Positions 45,785 to 57,900 of a stretch of 64,000 nucleotides of DNA are shown in pieces. The DNA lies in assembly GCF_932276165.1 (NCBI RefSeq), contig NC_064006.1:744001-808000 (forward strand), in the 5' to 3' direction. A program made the translations under genes and the position numbers. How positions within the stretch are numbered: position 1 is the first letter of the stretch; the number at the start of each line of letters is the position of its first letter. The notes below the pieces were generated by a model that searched no databases, was not told the origin of the DNA, and saw nothing but the letters and a program-made list of their open reading frames with translations. This DNA comes from Plutella xylostella. Taxonomy: Eukaryota > Arthropoda > Insecta > Lepidoptera > Plutellidae.

Positions 45785-46224
45785 AGTATAGCCGTGACCT
45801 CGCCGAGTATTCTAGTTAGTCTCTTGTGTGTCTCTTTCTTTGAGATAAGCTATTATGTGTTTAATATGTATGCTTTCTTGTTTCTACTTACTATTTTTAT
45901 TAACTATGATATTTGTTGGTGAATAACTTAATTAATATTTAATAACTGATTTAAATTATTCCCATTTTAGTTCATAGATCTAAACAGTAGCATACAGAGT
46001 ATAGCTAAAGCAAGTTTACTCTAACTATAGAAATTCACAAAGTATAGGTAGATTGTTTATCAACGTAATCTATTTATAGTAATGAAGTAACACAGAAACG
46101 TGTGTTGATTAGAGGATGATACATGACTCACAAATGATGTAGTTTTATTGTTTACACTAAACGTCTTAGATAATGATAATATATTATAATAGATTACTAT
46201 AATGTGTGTTATTTTTGTTTACAG

Positions 46225-46268
46225 GTATGTCCAGAGACACTATTGAATATCAACGTTGGAGTAATGAG
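46225..46268 (+). CDS. 44-bp micro-exon 3 of the Lys/Glu-rich protein gene
   Basis: Acceptor gttatttttgtttacag ends at 46224; the exon reads VCPETLLNINVGVM plus two bases, and a donor GAG|GTTTGA follows at 46269. Entry phase 0 matches the exit phase of exon 2, giving ...KLRDLVIK-VCPETLLNINVGVM... The donor is weaker than the other two (GTTTGA). The 3' part of the gene must lie beyond 64000, because everything to the right in the window is repeat array. Confidence 0.5.
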
Positions 46269-46402
46269 GTTTGATCTAATATTTACCATAGAAATTCGTT
46301 ATTTCAGTAGCATATTTTGTTAGCTGATTATAAAAATGGGTCAGACTGTCAAATTCAGAGAATTCAGAAACTATTTGGCGAATAGCCACATTTATATATT
46401 AA
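46269..46402. other. start of intron 3
   Basis: Unique intron DNA between exon 3 and the array. It does not resemble the unit tails, so 46403 is a true array border. Confidence 0.5.
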
Positions 46403-46463
46403 CTAGAGGTCGCGTTGTGGCGCGGGCTGCAAGCAGCCGCGCGGGGCTTTGATGCTTTTGGTT

Positions 46464-47215
46464 CGGTTTCAGCAGGGTATTGACTTGAACATATCGTTGA
46501 AAATCTTTCTTGCGTTTTGTTACGCCTTAAAAACTGTTTTCACTATGAATGTCTTTATTCAAGGGGTACTGATGATTTTATTTTAGGTGGGATTAGTTTC
46601 AGTATGAATTTCGGTTTCAGCAGGGTATTGACTTGACCATACCGTAGCAAATCCTTCTTGCGTTTCGTTATGCCATCAAAGCTGTTTTCACTATGAATTT
46701 CTTTACTAAGGGGGGTACTGATGATTTTGTTTTAGGTGGAATACAGTTTACAGTATGAAATTCGGTTTCAGTAGGGTATTAACTTTAACATACCGTAGCA
46801 AATCTATCTTGCATTTTGTTAGGCCTTAAAATGGGTTTTCACTATGAATTTCTTTATTAAAGGAGTACTGATGATTTTATTTCAGGTGGGATTAGTTTTC
46901 AGTAAGAATTTCAGTTTCAGCAGGGTATTGACTTGAACAAACCGTAGCAAGTCTTTGTTGTCTTTTGTTTTGAATTAAAAAACTGTTTTCAGTATGAATT
47001 TCGTTATAAAAGGGGTACTGATGATTTTGTTTCAGGTGGGGATACAGTTTTCCGTATGAATTTCGGTTTCAGCAGGATATTGACTTGAACATACCGAAAC
47101 AAATCCTTCTTGCGTTTTTTTATGCCTTAAAAACTGTTTTACTATAAATTTCTTCAATAAAGGGGTGATGATTTAGTTTCAAATAGGATAAAGTTATGAG
47201 TATGAATTTTTGTAA
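46464..47215 (+). repeat. 150-bp minisatellite block of unit 1
   Basis: The start word 'cggtttcagcagggtattga' recurs at 46464, 46612, 46763, 46912 (one base changed) and 47064: spacing 148-152 bp. Each monomer also has 'ggggtactgatgatttt'. Corresponding blocks are in units 2-4. Confidence 0.85.
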
Positions 47216-47775
47216 GATAAGGTATACTTTACCTACAATAACGTAGCGGATCTTTCTGGGGTTCAAGTTAAAGACGCATCCAAAATTTGGACCATTTCCC
47301 ACCACTTCATCCCGTTCTTGTAGTCAAAAAAATTGGTTCCTGTTACGGATTGTCTCACACAAATACGGTAGAGAAACTGATCTATGTATATATAAAAAAA
47401 ATGGTTTCGTAAACTTTACCTACTATCGAGCCGACATCGTTTTGTGTACAAATATTGGGTTCTTTATCACCGCATAAATCTGAGTCACCTCCATTCGCGC
47501 GTTTTTCTAGCGTCTCGATTATTAGTTTACTCTGTCCTGAATAGAAACTTCTTCATAGCAACGAAATACACAGGTTTTCTTTAAGTATTCATAAATTTCT
47601 TACGTGGGTAAGGCTATTTTTTACAGAACTATGTTTTACTTCAATATGATCCGTAATTAGAACTATAAACGTGCCGAAACCTTTGTCTTTCTTTTTTATA
47701 CATTCAAGGTATATTTCTTTACCACAATCGGCTCTCAGGTTAGGAATATAGTTGTGTTGACGAGGGTTTGAGTAG

Positions 47776-48416
47776 TGTTGCCTCGCTTCGCTCGGCTCTC
47801 CAGGGTTTGCGGTATGGTGGTTTGCTTTGTTTTGCCTCGCTTCGCTCGGCTCCTCTTTTACGGTAAGGTAATACTTAAGTTGTATTGCCTCGCTGCGCTC
47901 GGCTCTTCAGTGGTTGTGGTATAATGTTTTAAAATGTTTTGCCTCGCTGCGCTCGGCTCTCCAATGTTTGTGGTATGATGGTTTGGATTGATTTGCCTCG
48001 CTGCGCTCGGCTCTCCAGTTAAACAGGCAGTTGGTGATTAAAGTAGTTAAGCCTCGCTTCGCTCGGCTCTGCAGTTACATAAGCACTTGCTGTTTATTGT
48101 GCTTTAGCCTCGCTTCACTCGGCTCTACGGGTTTTCGGATGTTGGTTTCAGTAGTTTTGCCTCGCTCCGCTCGGCTCTCTAGGTTTTGGATTGATGGTTT
48201 AGATTGTTATGCCTCGCTTCGCTCGGCTTTCCACTCCTTAAACGGGACTTTTCCCGTAGTTTTTCTTTATTGATAGTTATATTTATTATAAGTAATGCCT
48301 CGCTTCGCTCGGCTTTCTTTTCTTTATGGCAGGGTTACTTGTCGGATGCTTCGCTGCGCTTGGCTGGTTTTATTTTGGTATAGCTTGTAGAAGGACTATG
48401 GCCTCGCTGCGCTCGG
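47776..48416 (+). repeat. GCCTCGCTTCGCTCGGC motif series of unit 1
   Basis: About 12 copies of the 17-bp motif (third codon variants CTTCG, CTGCG, CTCCG), mostly 50-58 bp apart, with little similarity between the spacers. Corresponding series lie at 52270-52920, 56220-56905 and 60980-61630. Frames through it encode a repeating CLASLRSAL peptide, which is an artefact of the motif. Confidence 0.9.
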
Positions 48417-48429
48417 CACTTACACTGTG

Positions 48430-49600
48430 GTAAAGTTGATTCACATTTTGTATATTTTTAGGGAAAATATTTTTTTCTCCAAAAGTGGGGAGTTTTTATT
48501 TTTAAAAATAATTCTTTGTATTTATCTACACAAATGCGCCATATACCACAAATCTGTCTGACCACTTCAAAGGGGTTAAATTGCTAATGTAGGTAATTTT
48601 TTCAACGTTTTTAGGGAAATTTTGATTTTTTCCTTACAAGTGGGGATTTTTTATTTTAAATAATTATTGTTTGTATTTATCTACACAAATGCGCCATATA
48701 CTAAAAATCTGTCTGACCACTTCAACGGGGTGAAATTGCTAATGTTGGTAATTTTTTCAACGTTTTTAGGGAAATTTTGTTTTTTTCCCTACAAGTGGGG
48801 AGTTTTTATTTTAAATAATTATTGTTTGTATTTATCTACACAAATGCGCCATATACAATAAATCTGTCTGACCACTTCAACGGGGTGAAATTGCTAATGT
48901 TGGTAATTTTTTATACGTTTTTAGGGAAATTTTGATTTTTTTCCTAAAAGTGGAGAGTTTTTATTTTAAATTAAAATTGTGTGTATTTAACTACACAAAC
49001 GCGCTATACATTTGAAACCCCTCAGACCATCTCAAAGTGATAAAATTGCATATTTATGTAATTTTTCCCATGTTTTTAGGGAAATTTTGATTTTTTTTCC
49101 TTTAAGTGGGGAGTTTTATTATTAATTAAAAATCTATGCATTTAACTACACAAACGCGCTATACATTCGAATCTCCTCAGACCATCACAAAACGATAAAA
49201 TTGCATATTTATGTAAATTTTCCCATGTTTTTAGGGAAATCTTGTTTTTTTTTACTATAAGTGGGGAGTTTTTATTATTAATTAAAAATCTATGCATTTA
49301 ACTACACAAACGCGCCATACTTTCGAATCTCCTCAGACCATCACAAAACGACAAAATTGCATATTTATGTAAATTTTCCCATGTTTTTAGAGAAATTTTG
49401 TTTTTTTTTCTATAAGTGGGGAGTTTTTTATTATTAATTAAAAATCTATGCATTTATCTACACAAACGCGCCATACATTCGAATCTCCTCAGACCATCAC
49501 AAAACGATAAAATTGCATATTTATGTATAATTTCTCATGTTTTTAGGGAAATTTAATTTTTTTGCCTAAAAATGGGGAGTTTTTATTTCATAAGAAAACT
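48430..49600 (+). repeat. 155-bp minisatellite block of unit 1
   Basis: 'gtggggagttttt' recurs at about 48485, 48640, 48795, 48950, 49105, 49261 and 49417, then as 'atggggag' at 49572: a strict 155-156 bp period. Each monomer has 'ctacacaaa.gcgc.ata' and 'tttttagggaaattttg'. Confidence 0.9.
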
Positions 49601-50960
49601 AAATGCATCCACCTACACAAACGCGCTCTACAAGTCAAAACTGTCAGACCACTCAATACAGGTGAAATAGCCTTAAAACATGTAAAATTTCTCTTTTACA
49701 AAATGGCTGCCACTTCATCCGCCATTTTGATTTTTGCAGTTTTCGGAATTTTCCTATTAATTTCACCATTTATCCAACCATGTACAAAGAAAATCATCAC
49801 CCCACTTCCTCCTCTTCTGGGAGATCAATTCACCTCAACTTGAATCGACGTCGAACTTTTTCAAAAATATAATCTCCCGTATTTCTCAGGGTTGCCAGCC
49901 GAAAGTAATAAAAATAGTCAAATGTCATTAGTATGAGCGTTTCTGACTAAACTGCATCATTTTTTAAAATCCAAAACGGTTATTTCTATTTTTCAGGTTT
50001 TTGGGGAAAATCTCAAAATTTACCCTAAAAATGGGGAAATTTTATTTAACTGGTATAGTCTACCCAACAAACTACACAAATGCGCTATACAAGACAAATC
50101 TCTCCTACCACTCAAAACACGTGAAAAAATCAATCAAAAATCGTGAAAAAAAGTCACTTTTACAAAATGGCCGCCAAAGCAGTCCGCCATTTTGTTTTTT
50201 CAACTTTTCGGAATTTTCCCATAAATTGCACCATTCATCAGACCGTGTACAAAAAAAAACATCACCCCACCTGCCTCCCTTCTGGGAGATCAATTCACCT
50301 CAAGTTGGGTCGACGTAAAAAAATCGGAAAAAATATAATCTCGCCTATCGCCCAGGGTTGCCAGTCGAAAGTAATATAAATGGTCAAATGTCATTAGTAC
50401 GGGTCTTTCCGACAAAACTGCATCAAATTTTAAAATCAAAAGTGGCCATTTCTACTTTTCATGTTTTTGGGGAAAATCTCAAAATTTACCCTAAAAATGG
50501 GGAAAATTCTTTCACATGGCAACTCTACTCGTCAAACTACACAACCGCTCCATACAAGTCAAACCTGTCAAATGCCTCGAACACAATAAAAAAATGCTTT
50601 GAAAATCCCCGAAAAAACACGTTTTTATAAAAAAATCTCCCCTCCCCCCGCAATTAAAAAAAAATATTTTTTTGGAATTTTCCCGTAAATTTCATCATGT
50701 GCCCCACCGTTTACAAAAAACAGCATCCCCCCACCTCCCTCCCTTGCGGGAGATCAATTCACCTCAAGTTGAGTCTGACACGCCCTAAACTTTACGTCAC
50801 TACAACTCGGCCGCCATTTTGTTTTTTTATTTTTTTATATTTTTTTTATAATCTGTCAGACACTCTAAATACACCCTCAAAATATGAAAAAATGTATGGT
50901 CACCAAAAAAGAGGAACAAAAAAATTTTTTTTTTTTTACAACTTTTTTTAAAAAGTCGAG
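49543..50960 (+). repeat. about 460-bp repeat block of unit 1
   Basis: 'taaaaatggggaa/gtttt' recurs near 49566, 50024 and 50488, and 'ttctgggagatcaattcacc' recurs near 49816, 50280 and (as 'ttgcgggaga...') 50744: about 464-bp period, three copies. The first third of each copy is related to the 155-bp monomer. Paired CAAAATGGC and GCCATTTTG words form hairpins at about 49699-49731 and 50164-50196. Confidence 0.8.
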
Positions 50961-51091
50961 GTTTTTCTCTACTCACCCGAGCACCCTGTACATTTCCCTA
51001 AAACATTTTTATATCAAAAAATGGCTCCTTCTGGGAGAACAATCATGTCAGTCAGTGAGTGAGTGGTAATCCAGCTTTATATATATAAAAA

Positions 51092-54000
51092 CTAGAGGTC
51101 GCGTTGTGGCGCGGGCTGCAAGCAGCCGCGCGGGGCTTTGATGCTTTTGGTTCGGTTTCAGCAGGGTATTGACTTGAACATATCGTAGCAAATATTTCTT
51201 GCGTTTTGTTACGCCTTAAAAACTGTTTTCACTATGAATGTCTTTATTAAAGGGGTACTGATGATTTTTATTTCAGGTGGGATTAGTTTTCAGTATGAAT
51301 TTCGGTTTCAGCAGGGTATTGACTTGAACAAAACGTAGCAAGTCTTTGTTGTGTTTTGTTTTGGATTAAAAACTGTTTTCAGTATGAATTTCGTTATAAA
51401 AGGGGTACTGATGATTTTGGTTCAGGGGGGGATACAGTTTTCAATATGAATTTCGGTTTCAGCAGGGTATTGACTTGACCATACCGTAGCAAATACTTTT
51501 GCGTTTTGTTATGCCCTAAAAACTGTGTTCACTATAAGTACAGTACAGGGGTACTGATGATTTTGTTTTAGGTGGGATACGGTTTTCAGTATGAATTTTG
51601 GTGAGATACGGTTATTCACTTGACTAAAACGTATCGAATATATATAATGGGGTTTAGTTTTCCCTTGAAAAGGGTATTGACTTTGCCATAATACAACGGA
51701 TATTTCTTGCATGGCTTTACACAAAAAATCTCCACAGGAATGTTAATATTTGCCTTGAAAACTATTTTCATTGTGAATTACTCTCTCTCGTCTCACAAAA
51801 ATACGGTAGAGAAACTGGTCATTGTATTATTGTTTCGTAAACTTTACTTTACGTAAACGTTACTTACTTTCGTTAACTTATCGAGCCGACATAATATTGG
51901 GTTCTTTAACACCTCATGAAAAATCTGAATCACCTCCATTGGCGCGTTTTTCTAGCTTCTCGATTATTAATTTATTCTGTCCTGAAGATAAACTTTTTCA
52001 TAGCAACGGAATTTACAGGCTTTTTTTGATTAATTCATTTCTTATGTGGGTTTGCTGTTTAAAAGACACAGTAAGGAGGATAAAGTGCGTTTTTTAACAT
52101 TATAGAACTATAGGTACTTTACTTAAATTTAATCCATAATTGATTGCACACGTATTATGGAACTATAAACGCGGCCGAACTTACACTTTGTCTTTCTTTT
52201 TTATTCATTCAAGTTATTTCTTAGCCAAAAACGGCTCTCAGGTTATATAGTTGTGTTGACGAGGGTTTGAGTAGTGTTGCCTCGCTTCGCTCGGCTCTCC
52301 AGGGTTTGCAGTATAGTGGTTCGCATTGATTTGCCTCGCTTCGCTCGGCTCCTCTTTTACGGTTAGGTTATACTTAAGCTGTATTGCCTCGCTTCGCTCG
52401 GCTCTTCAGTGGTTGTGGTATGATGTTTTGAAATGTTTTGCCTCGCTGCGCTCGGCTCTCCAATGTTTGTGGTATGATAGTTTGGATTGTTTTGCCTCGC
52501 TGCGCTCGGCTCTCCAGTTAAACAGGCAGTTGGTGATTAAAGTAGTATAGCCTCGCTTCGCTCGGCTCCTCTCCAGTCTCGGAATGATAGTTTTCGGTTG
52601 TTTTGCCTCGCTTCGCTCGGCTCTTCAGGTTTTTGGATGTTGGTTTCAGAAGTTTTGCCTCGCTCCGCTCGGCTCTCTAGGTTTTGGATTGATGTTTTAG
52701 GTTGTTTTGCCTCGCTTCGCTCGGCTTTCCACTTCTTAAACGGGACTTTTTCCGTAGTTTTTCTTTATTGATATTGTTAATTATGATACGTAATGCCTCG
52801 CTTCGCTCGGATTTCTTTCCTTAATGGCAGGGATACTTGTCGGATGCCTCGCTGCGCTCGGCTGGTTTTATTTTGGTATAGCTTGTTGAAGGACTATGGC
52901 CTCGCTGCGCTCGGCACATACACTGTGGTAAAGTTGATTTACATTTTGTATATTTTTTGAGAAAATATTTTTTTTTCCTCTAAAAGTGGGGAGTATTTAT
53001 TTAAAAAAATCATTATTTGTATTTATCTTCACAAATGCGCCATATACCACAAATCTGTCTGACCACTTCAAAGGGATGAAATTGCTAATGTTGGTATTTT
53101 TTCTACGTTTTTAGGGAAATTTTGATTTTTTCCCTACAAGTGGGGAGTTTTTATTTAAAATAATTATTGTTTGTATTTATCTACACAAATGCGCCATATA
53201 CCATAAATCTGTCTGACCACTTCAACGGGGTGAAATTGCTAATATTGGTAATTTTTTCTACGTTTTTAGGGAAAATTTGATTTTTTTTCCTTTAAGTGGG
53301 GAGTTTTTATTTTAAATTAAAATTGTATGCATTTAACTACACACACACGCTATACATTCGAATCCCCTCAGACCATCACAAAACGATAAAATTGCATATT
53401 TATGTAAAATTTCCCATGTTTTTAGGGAAATTTTGTTTTTTTCCTTAAAAATGGGGAGTTTTTATTTCATAAGCAAACTAAATGCATCCACCTACACAAA
53501 CGCGCTCTACAAGTGAAAACTGTCAGACCACTCAATACAGGTGAAATAGCCTTAAAACATGTAAAATTTCTCTTTTACAAAATGGCTGCCACCTCATCCG
53601 CCATTTTGATTTTTGCAGTTTTCGGAATTTTCCTATTAATTTCACCATATATCCAACCATGTACAAAGAAAAACATCACCCCACCTTCCCCCCTTCTGGG
53701 AGATCAATTCACCTCAACTTGAATCGACGTCGAACTTTTTCAAAAATATAATCTCCCGTATTTCTCAGGGTTGCCAGCCGAAAGTGATAAAAATAGTCAA
53801 ATGTCATTAGTATGAGCCTTTCTGACTAAACTGCATCATTTTTTTAAATCCAAAACGGTTATTTCTATTTTTCAGGTTTTTGGGAAATATCTCAAAATTT
53901 TCCCTAAAAATGGGGAATTTTTATTTAACTGGTGTAGTCTACCCAACAAAGTACACAAATGCGCTATACAAGACAAATCTCCCCAACCACTCTAAACATG

Positions 54001-54965
54001 TGAAAAAACCAATCAAAAATCGTGAAAAAAAGTCACTTTTACAAAATGGCCGCCAAAGCAGTCCGCCATTTTGTTTTTTCAACTTTTCGGAATTTTCCCA
54101 TAAACTGCACCATACAACTGATCATGTACAAAAAAAATCATCACCCCACCTGCCTCCCTTCTGGGAGATCAATTCACCTCAAGTTGGGTCGACGTAAAAA
54201 AATCCGAAAAAATATAATCTCGCCTAACGCCCAGGGTTGCCAGTCGAAAGTAATAAAAATGGTCAAATGTCATTAGTACGGGTCTTTCCGACAAAACTGC
54301 ATCAAATTTTAAAATCAAAAGTGGCTATTTCTACTTTTCATGTTTTTGGGGAAAATCTCGAAATTTACCCTAAAAATGGGGAAAATTCTTTCGCATGGCA
54401 ACTCTACTCGTCAAACTGCACAACCGCTCCATACAAGTCAAGCCTGTCAAATGCCCCCAACACGATAAAAAAACGCTTTGAAAATCCCCGAAAAATCACG
54501 TTTTTATAAAAAAATCTCCCCTCCCCCCGCAATTAAAAAAAAAATCATTTTTTGGAATTTTCTCATAAATTTCATCATGTGCCCCACCGTTTACGAAAAA
54601 CACCATCCCCCCACCTCCCCCCCTTCCGGGAGATCAATTCACCTCAAGTCGGGTCTGACACAGCCTAAACTTTACTACACTGCAACTCGGCCGCCATTTT
54701 GTTTTTTTATTTTTTTATATTTTTTTTATAATCTGTCAGACACTCTATATACACCCTCGAAATATAAAAAAATGTATGGTCACCAAAAAAGAGGAACAAA
54801 AAAAATTTTTTTTTTTTACAACTTTTTTTAAAAAGTCGAGGTTTTTCTCTACTCACCCGAGCACCCTGTACATTTCCCTAAAACATTTTCATATCAAAAA
54901 ATGGCTCCTTCTGGGAGAACAATCATGTCAGTCAGTCAGTGGTAATCCAGCTTTATATAGTATAA
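51092..54965 (-). mobile_element. Helitron-like array unit 2 (3874 bp)
   Basis: Same order of blocks as unit 1: terminal hairpin, about three 150-bp repeats (51153-51620), motif series (52270-52920), about four 155-bp repeats (52950-53460) and 460-bp repeats (53440-54860). It is shortest because it has half the number of 155-bp repeats. Confidence 0.75.
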
Positions 54966-57900
54966 CTAGAGGTCGCGTTGTGGCGCGGGCTGCAAGCAGC
55001 CGCGCGGTGCTTTGATGCTTTTGGTTTAGGTGGGATTGTTTTCATTTTGAATTTTGGTTTCAGCAGGGTATTGACTTGAACATATCGTAGCAAATATTTC
55101 TTGCGTTATGTTATGCCTTAAAATCTGTTTTTACTATGAATTTCTTCATTAAAGGGGTACGATGATTTTGTTTCAGGTGAGATACAGTTTTCAGGATGAA
55201 TTTCGGTTTCAGCAGGGTATTGACTTGACCATACCGTAGCAAATCTTTCTTGCATTTTCTAAGGCCTTACAACTGTTTTCACTATGAATTTCTTTATCAA
55301 AGGGGTACCTGATGATTTTGTTTCAGGTGGGATAAAGTTTTCAGTATGAATTTTGGTAAGATACGGTTATTAACTTAACCTTAACGTATCGAACATTTAA
55401 GGGGTTTCGTTTTCCCTTGAAATCTAATTTCAGTCTGAATATAGGTATAACATCTATATGGAAGCATTTAACGTAGCTGAAAAATGATTTCAGTATGAAA
55501 TTTGTTAACAAATCGGAATTGACTTTGCCATAATTCAACGGATATTTCAGGCTTTACAAAAAACTCCACAGGAATGTTTATATTTGCCTTAAAAACTATT
55601 TTCATTATGAATTTCGATATCAGCATGTGGGTATTGAAGCTTTTGCCTTTGTTTTGTGGACAATTTTTGGTTTCGTAAACTTTACCTAGTATTGAGGCGA
55701 CATAGTTTTATGTACAAATATTGGGTTCTTTAACACCTCATAAATCTGACTCACCTCCATTCGCGCGTTTTTCTAGCATCTCGATTATTAGTTTAATCTG
55801 TCCTCAAGAGAAACTTTTTCATAGCAATGAAATTTACAGGCTTTTTTATTCATTAATTTCTTATGGAGGTTTGCTGTTTAAGACAATTTTTTACAGAACT
55901 ATGTTTTAATACTTCAATTTAATCCATAATTCGAACTACGAGTATAAACGCACCCAAACCAACACTTTGACTTTCTTTTTTATTCATTCAAGGTATTTCT
56001 TTGCCACAATCGGCTCTCAGGTTAAAAAGTCATTTTCCATAGTAAAAAGTCCCGTGACCAACATAGTTTCTATGGAAATTGATAAATTTTTTTCGCGAAT
56101 TTTTAAATTCTGATTTCTTTTTCGGGCTTAGATATACCATGCTGCATATGTAGGTTTCGGCTTAGTATACCCTTTTTGTAACACCCTGTATAGGTAGTTG
56201 TGTTGACGAGGGTTTTAGTAGTGTTGCCTCGCTTCGCTCGGCGTTCCAGAGTTTGCGGTATGGTGGTTTGCATTGTTTTGCCTCGCTGCGCTCGGCTCTT
56301 CAGTGTTTGTGGTATAACGTTTTGAAATGTTTTGCCTCGCTGCGCTCGGCTCTCCAGTTAAACAGGTAGTTGGTGATTAAAGTACATTAGCCTCGCTTCG
56401 CTCGGCTCCCCTCCAGGTCTCGGAATGGTAGTCACGGTTGTTTTGCCTCGCTTCGCTCGGCTCTGCAGTTACATAGGCACTTGCTGTTTATTGTGCTTTA
56501 GCCTCGCTTCGCTCGGCTCTTCGGGTTTTCGGATGTTGGTTTCAGTAGTTTTGCCTCGCTCCGCTCGGCTCTCTAGGTTTTGGATTGATGGTTTAGGTTG
56601 TTTTGCCTCGCTTCGCTCGGCTTTCCACTTCATAAACGGGACTTTTCCCGAAGTTTTTCTTTATTAATATTTATAATTATAATACGTAATGCCTCGCTTC
56701 GCTCGGCTTTCCACTTCTTAAACTGGACTTTTCCCGTAGTTTTTCTTTATTGATATTAATAATTATGATACGTTATGCCTCGCTTCGCTCGGATTTCTTT
56801 CCTTTATGGTTTACTTAACTTGTCGGATGCCTCGCTGCGCTCGGCTGGTTTTATTTTGGTATAGCTTGTAGAAGGACTATGGCCTCGCTGCGCTCGGCAG
56901 TCGGCACTTACACTGTGGTAAAGTTGATTTACATTTTGTATATTTTTAGGGAAAATATTTTCTACTCGAAAAGTGTGGAGTTTTATTTAAAAAAATAATT
57001 CTTTGTATTTATCTACACAAATACGCCATACACCATAAATCTGTCTGACCACTTCAACGGGGTGAAATTGCTAATGTTGATAATTTTTTATACGTTTTTA
57101 GGGAAATTTTGATTTTTTTCCCTACAAGTGGGGAGTTTTTATTTTAATCATTATTGTTTGTATTTATCTACACAAATGCGCCATATACCATAAATCTGTC
57201 TGACCACTTCAACGGGGTGAAATTGCTAATGTTGGTAATTTTTTATACGTTTTTAGGGAAATTTTGATTTTTTCCCCCATAAGTGGGTAGTTTTTATTTT
57301 AAATTTAAATTGTATACATTTAACTACACAAACACGCCATACATTCGAATCTCCTCAGACCATCACAAAACGACAAAATTGCATATTTATGTAAATTTTC
57401 CAATGTTTTTAGGGAAATTTTGTTTTTTTTCCCTACAAGTGGGGAGTTTTTATTTTAAATAATTATTGTTTGTATTTATCTACACAAATGCGCCATATAC
57501 CACAAATCTGTCTGACCACTTCAAAGGGGTTAAATTGCTAATGTAGGTAATTTTTTCAACGTTTTTAGGGAAATTTTGATTTTTTCCCTACAAGTGGAGA
57601 GTTTTTATTTTAAATAATTATTGTTTGTATTTATATACAAAAATGCGCCATATACTATAAATCTGTCTGACCACTTCAACGGGGTGAAATTGCTAATTTT
57701 TTCAACGTTTTTAGGGAAATTTTGATTTTTTCCCTACAAGTGGGGAGTTTTTATTTTAAATAATTATTGTTTGTATTTATCTACACAAATTAGCCATATA
57801 CAATAAATCTGTCTGACCACTTCAACGGGGTGAAATTGCTAATGTTGGTAATTTTTTATAGGTTTTTAGAGAAATTTTGTTTTTTTTTCTATAAGTGGGG

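Larger units (their letters stand above)
30175..46224 (+). other. intron 2 (about 16 kb)
   Basis: Bounded by GTAAGT (30175) and gttatttttgtttacag (ending at 46224). I see nothing to annotate in 30200-33450, 33700-35600, 35820-37030, 39200-41260, 41350-42290, 42670-43860, 44400-45480 and 45800-46220 beyond AT-rich DNA and short chance ORFs. Confidence 0.55.
46403..51091 (-). mobile_element. Helitron-like array unit 1 (4689 bp)
   Basis: On the minus strand the left edge ends with a hairpin GCGCGGCTGC-TT-GCAGCCCGCGC, 13 nt, then CTAG followed by T, the form of a Helitron 3' terminus. Internal blocks in plus order: about 150-bp repeats (46464-47215), a single-copy stretch (47216-47770), GCCTCGCTTCGCTCGGC motif series (47776-48416), eight 155-bp repeats (48430-49600) and about 460-bp repeats (49543-51000). 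The tail is 'gagtggtaatccagctttat'. No Rep/helicase ORF. Confidence 0.75.

Noticed and set aside
46464..49600. CRISPR array
   Set aside because: Repeats are 150-155 bp or motif-plus-variable spacer without constant spacer length, in a eukaryotic intron-like context with no cas genes.
50001..50318. About 105-aa ORF repeated in several units (53880, 58559 partly, 63049)
   Set aside because: Conserved only because the units are near-identical DNA. Overlapping frames on both strands are equally open, and the composition is that of AT-rich repeat.
52326..52550. ORFs encoding repeated CLASLRSAL peptides (also 48031, 56425, 60824, 61033)
   Set aside because: They arise from the GCCTCGCTTCGCTCGGC motif; frames break between units and spacers do not look coding.
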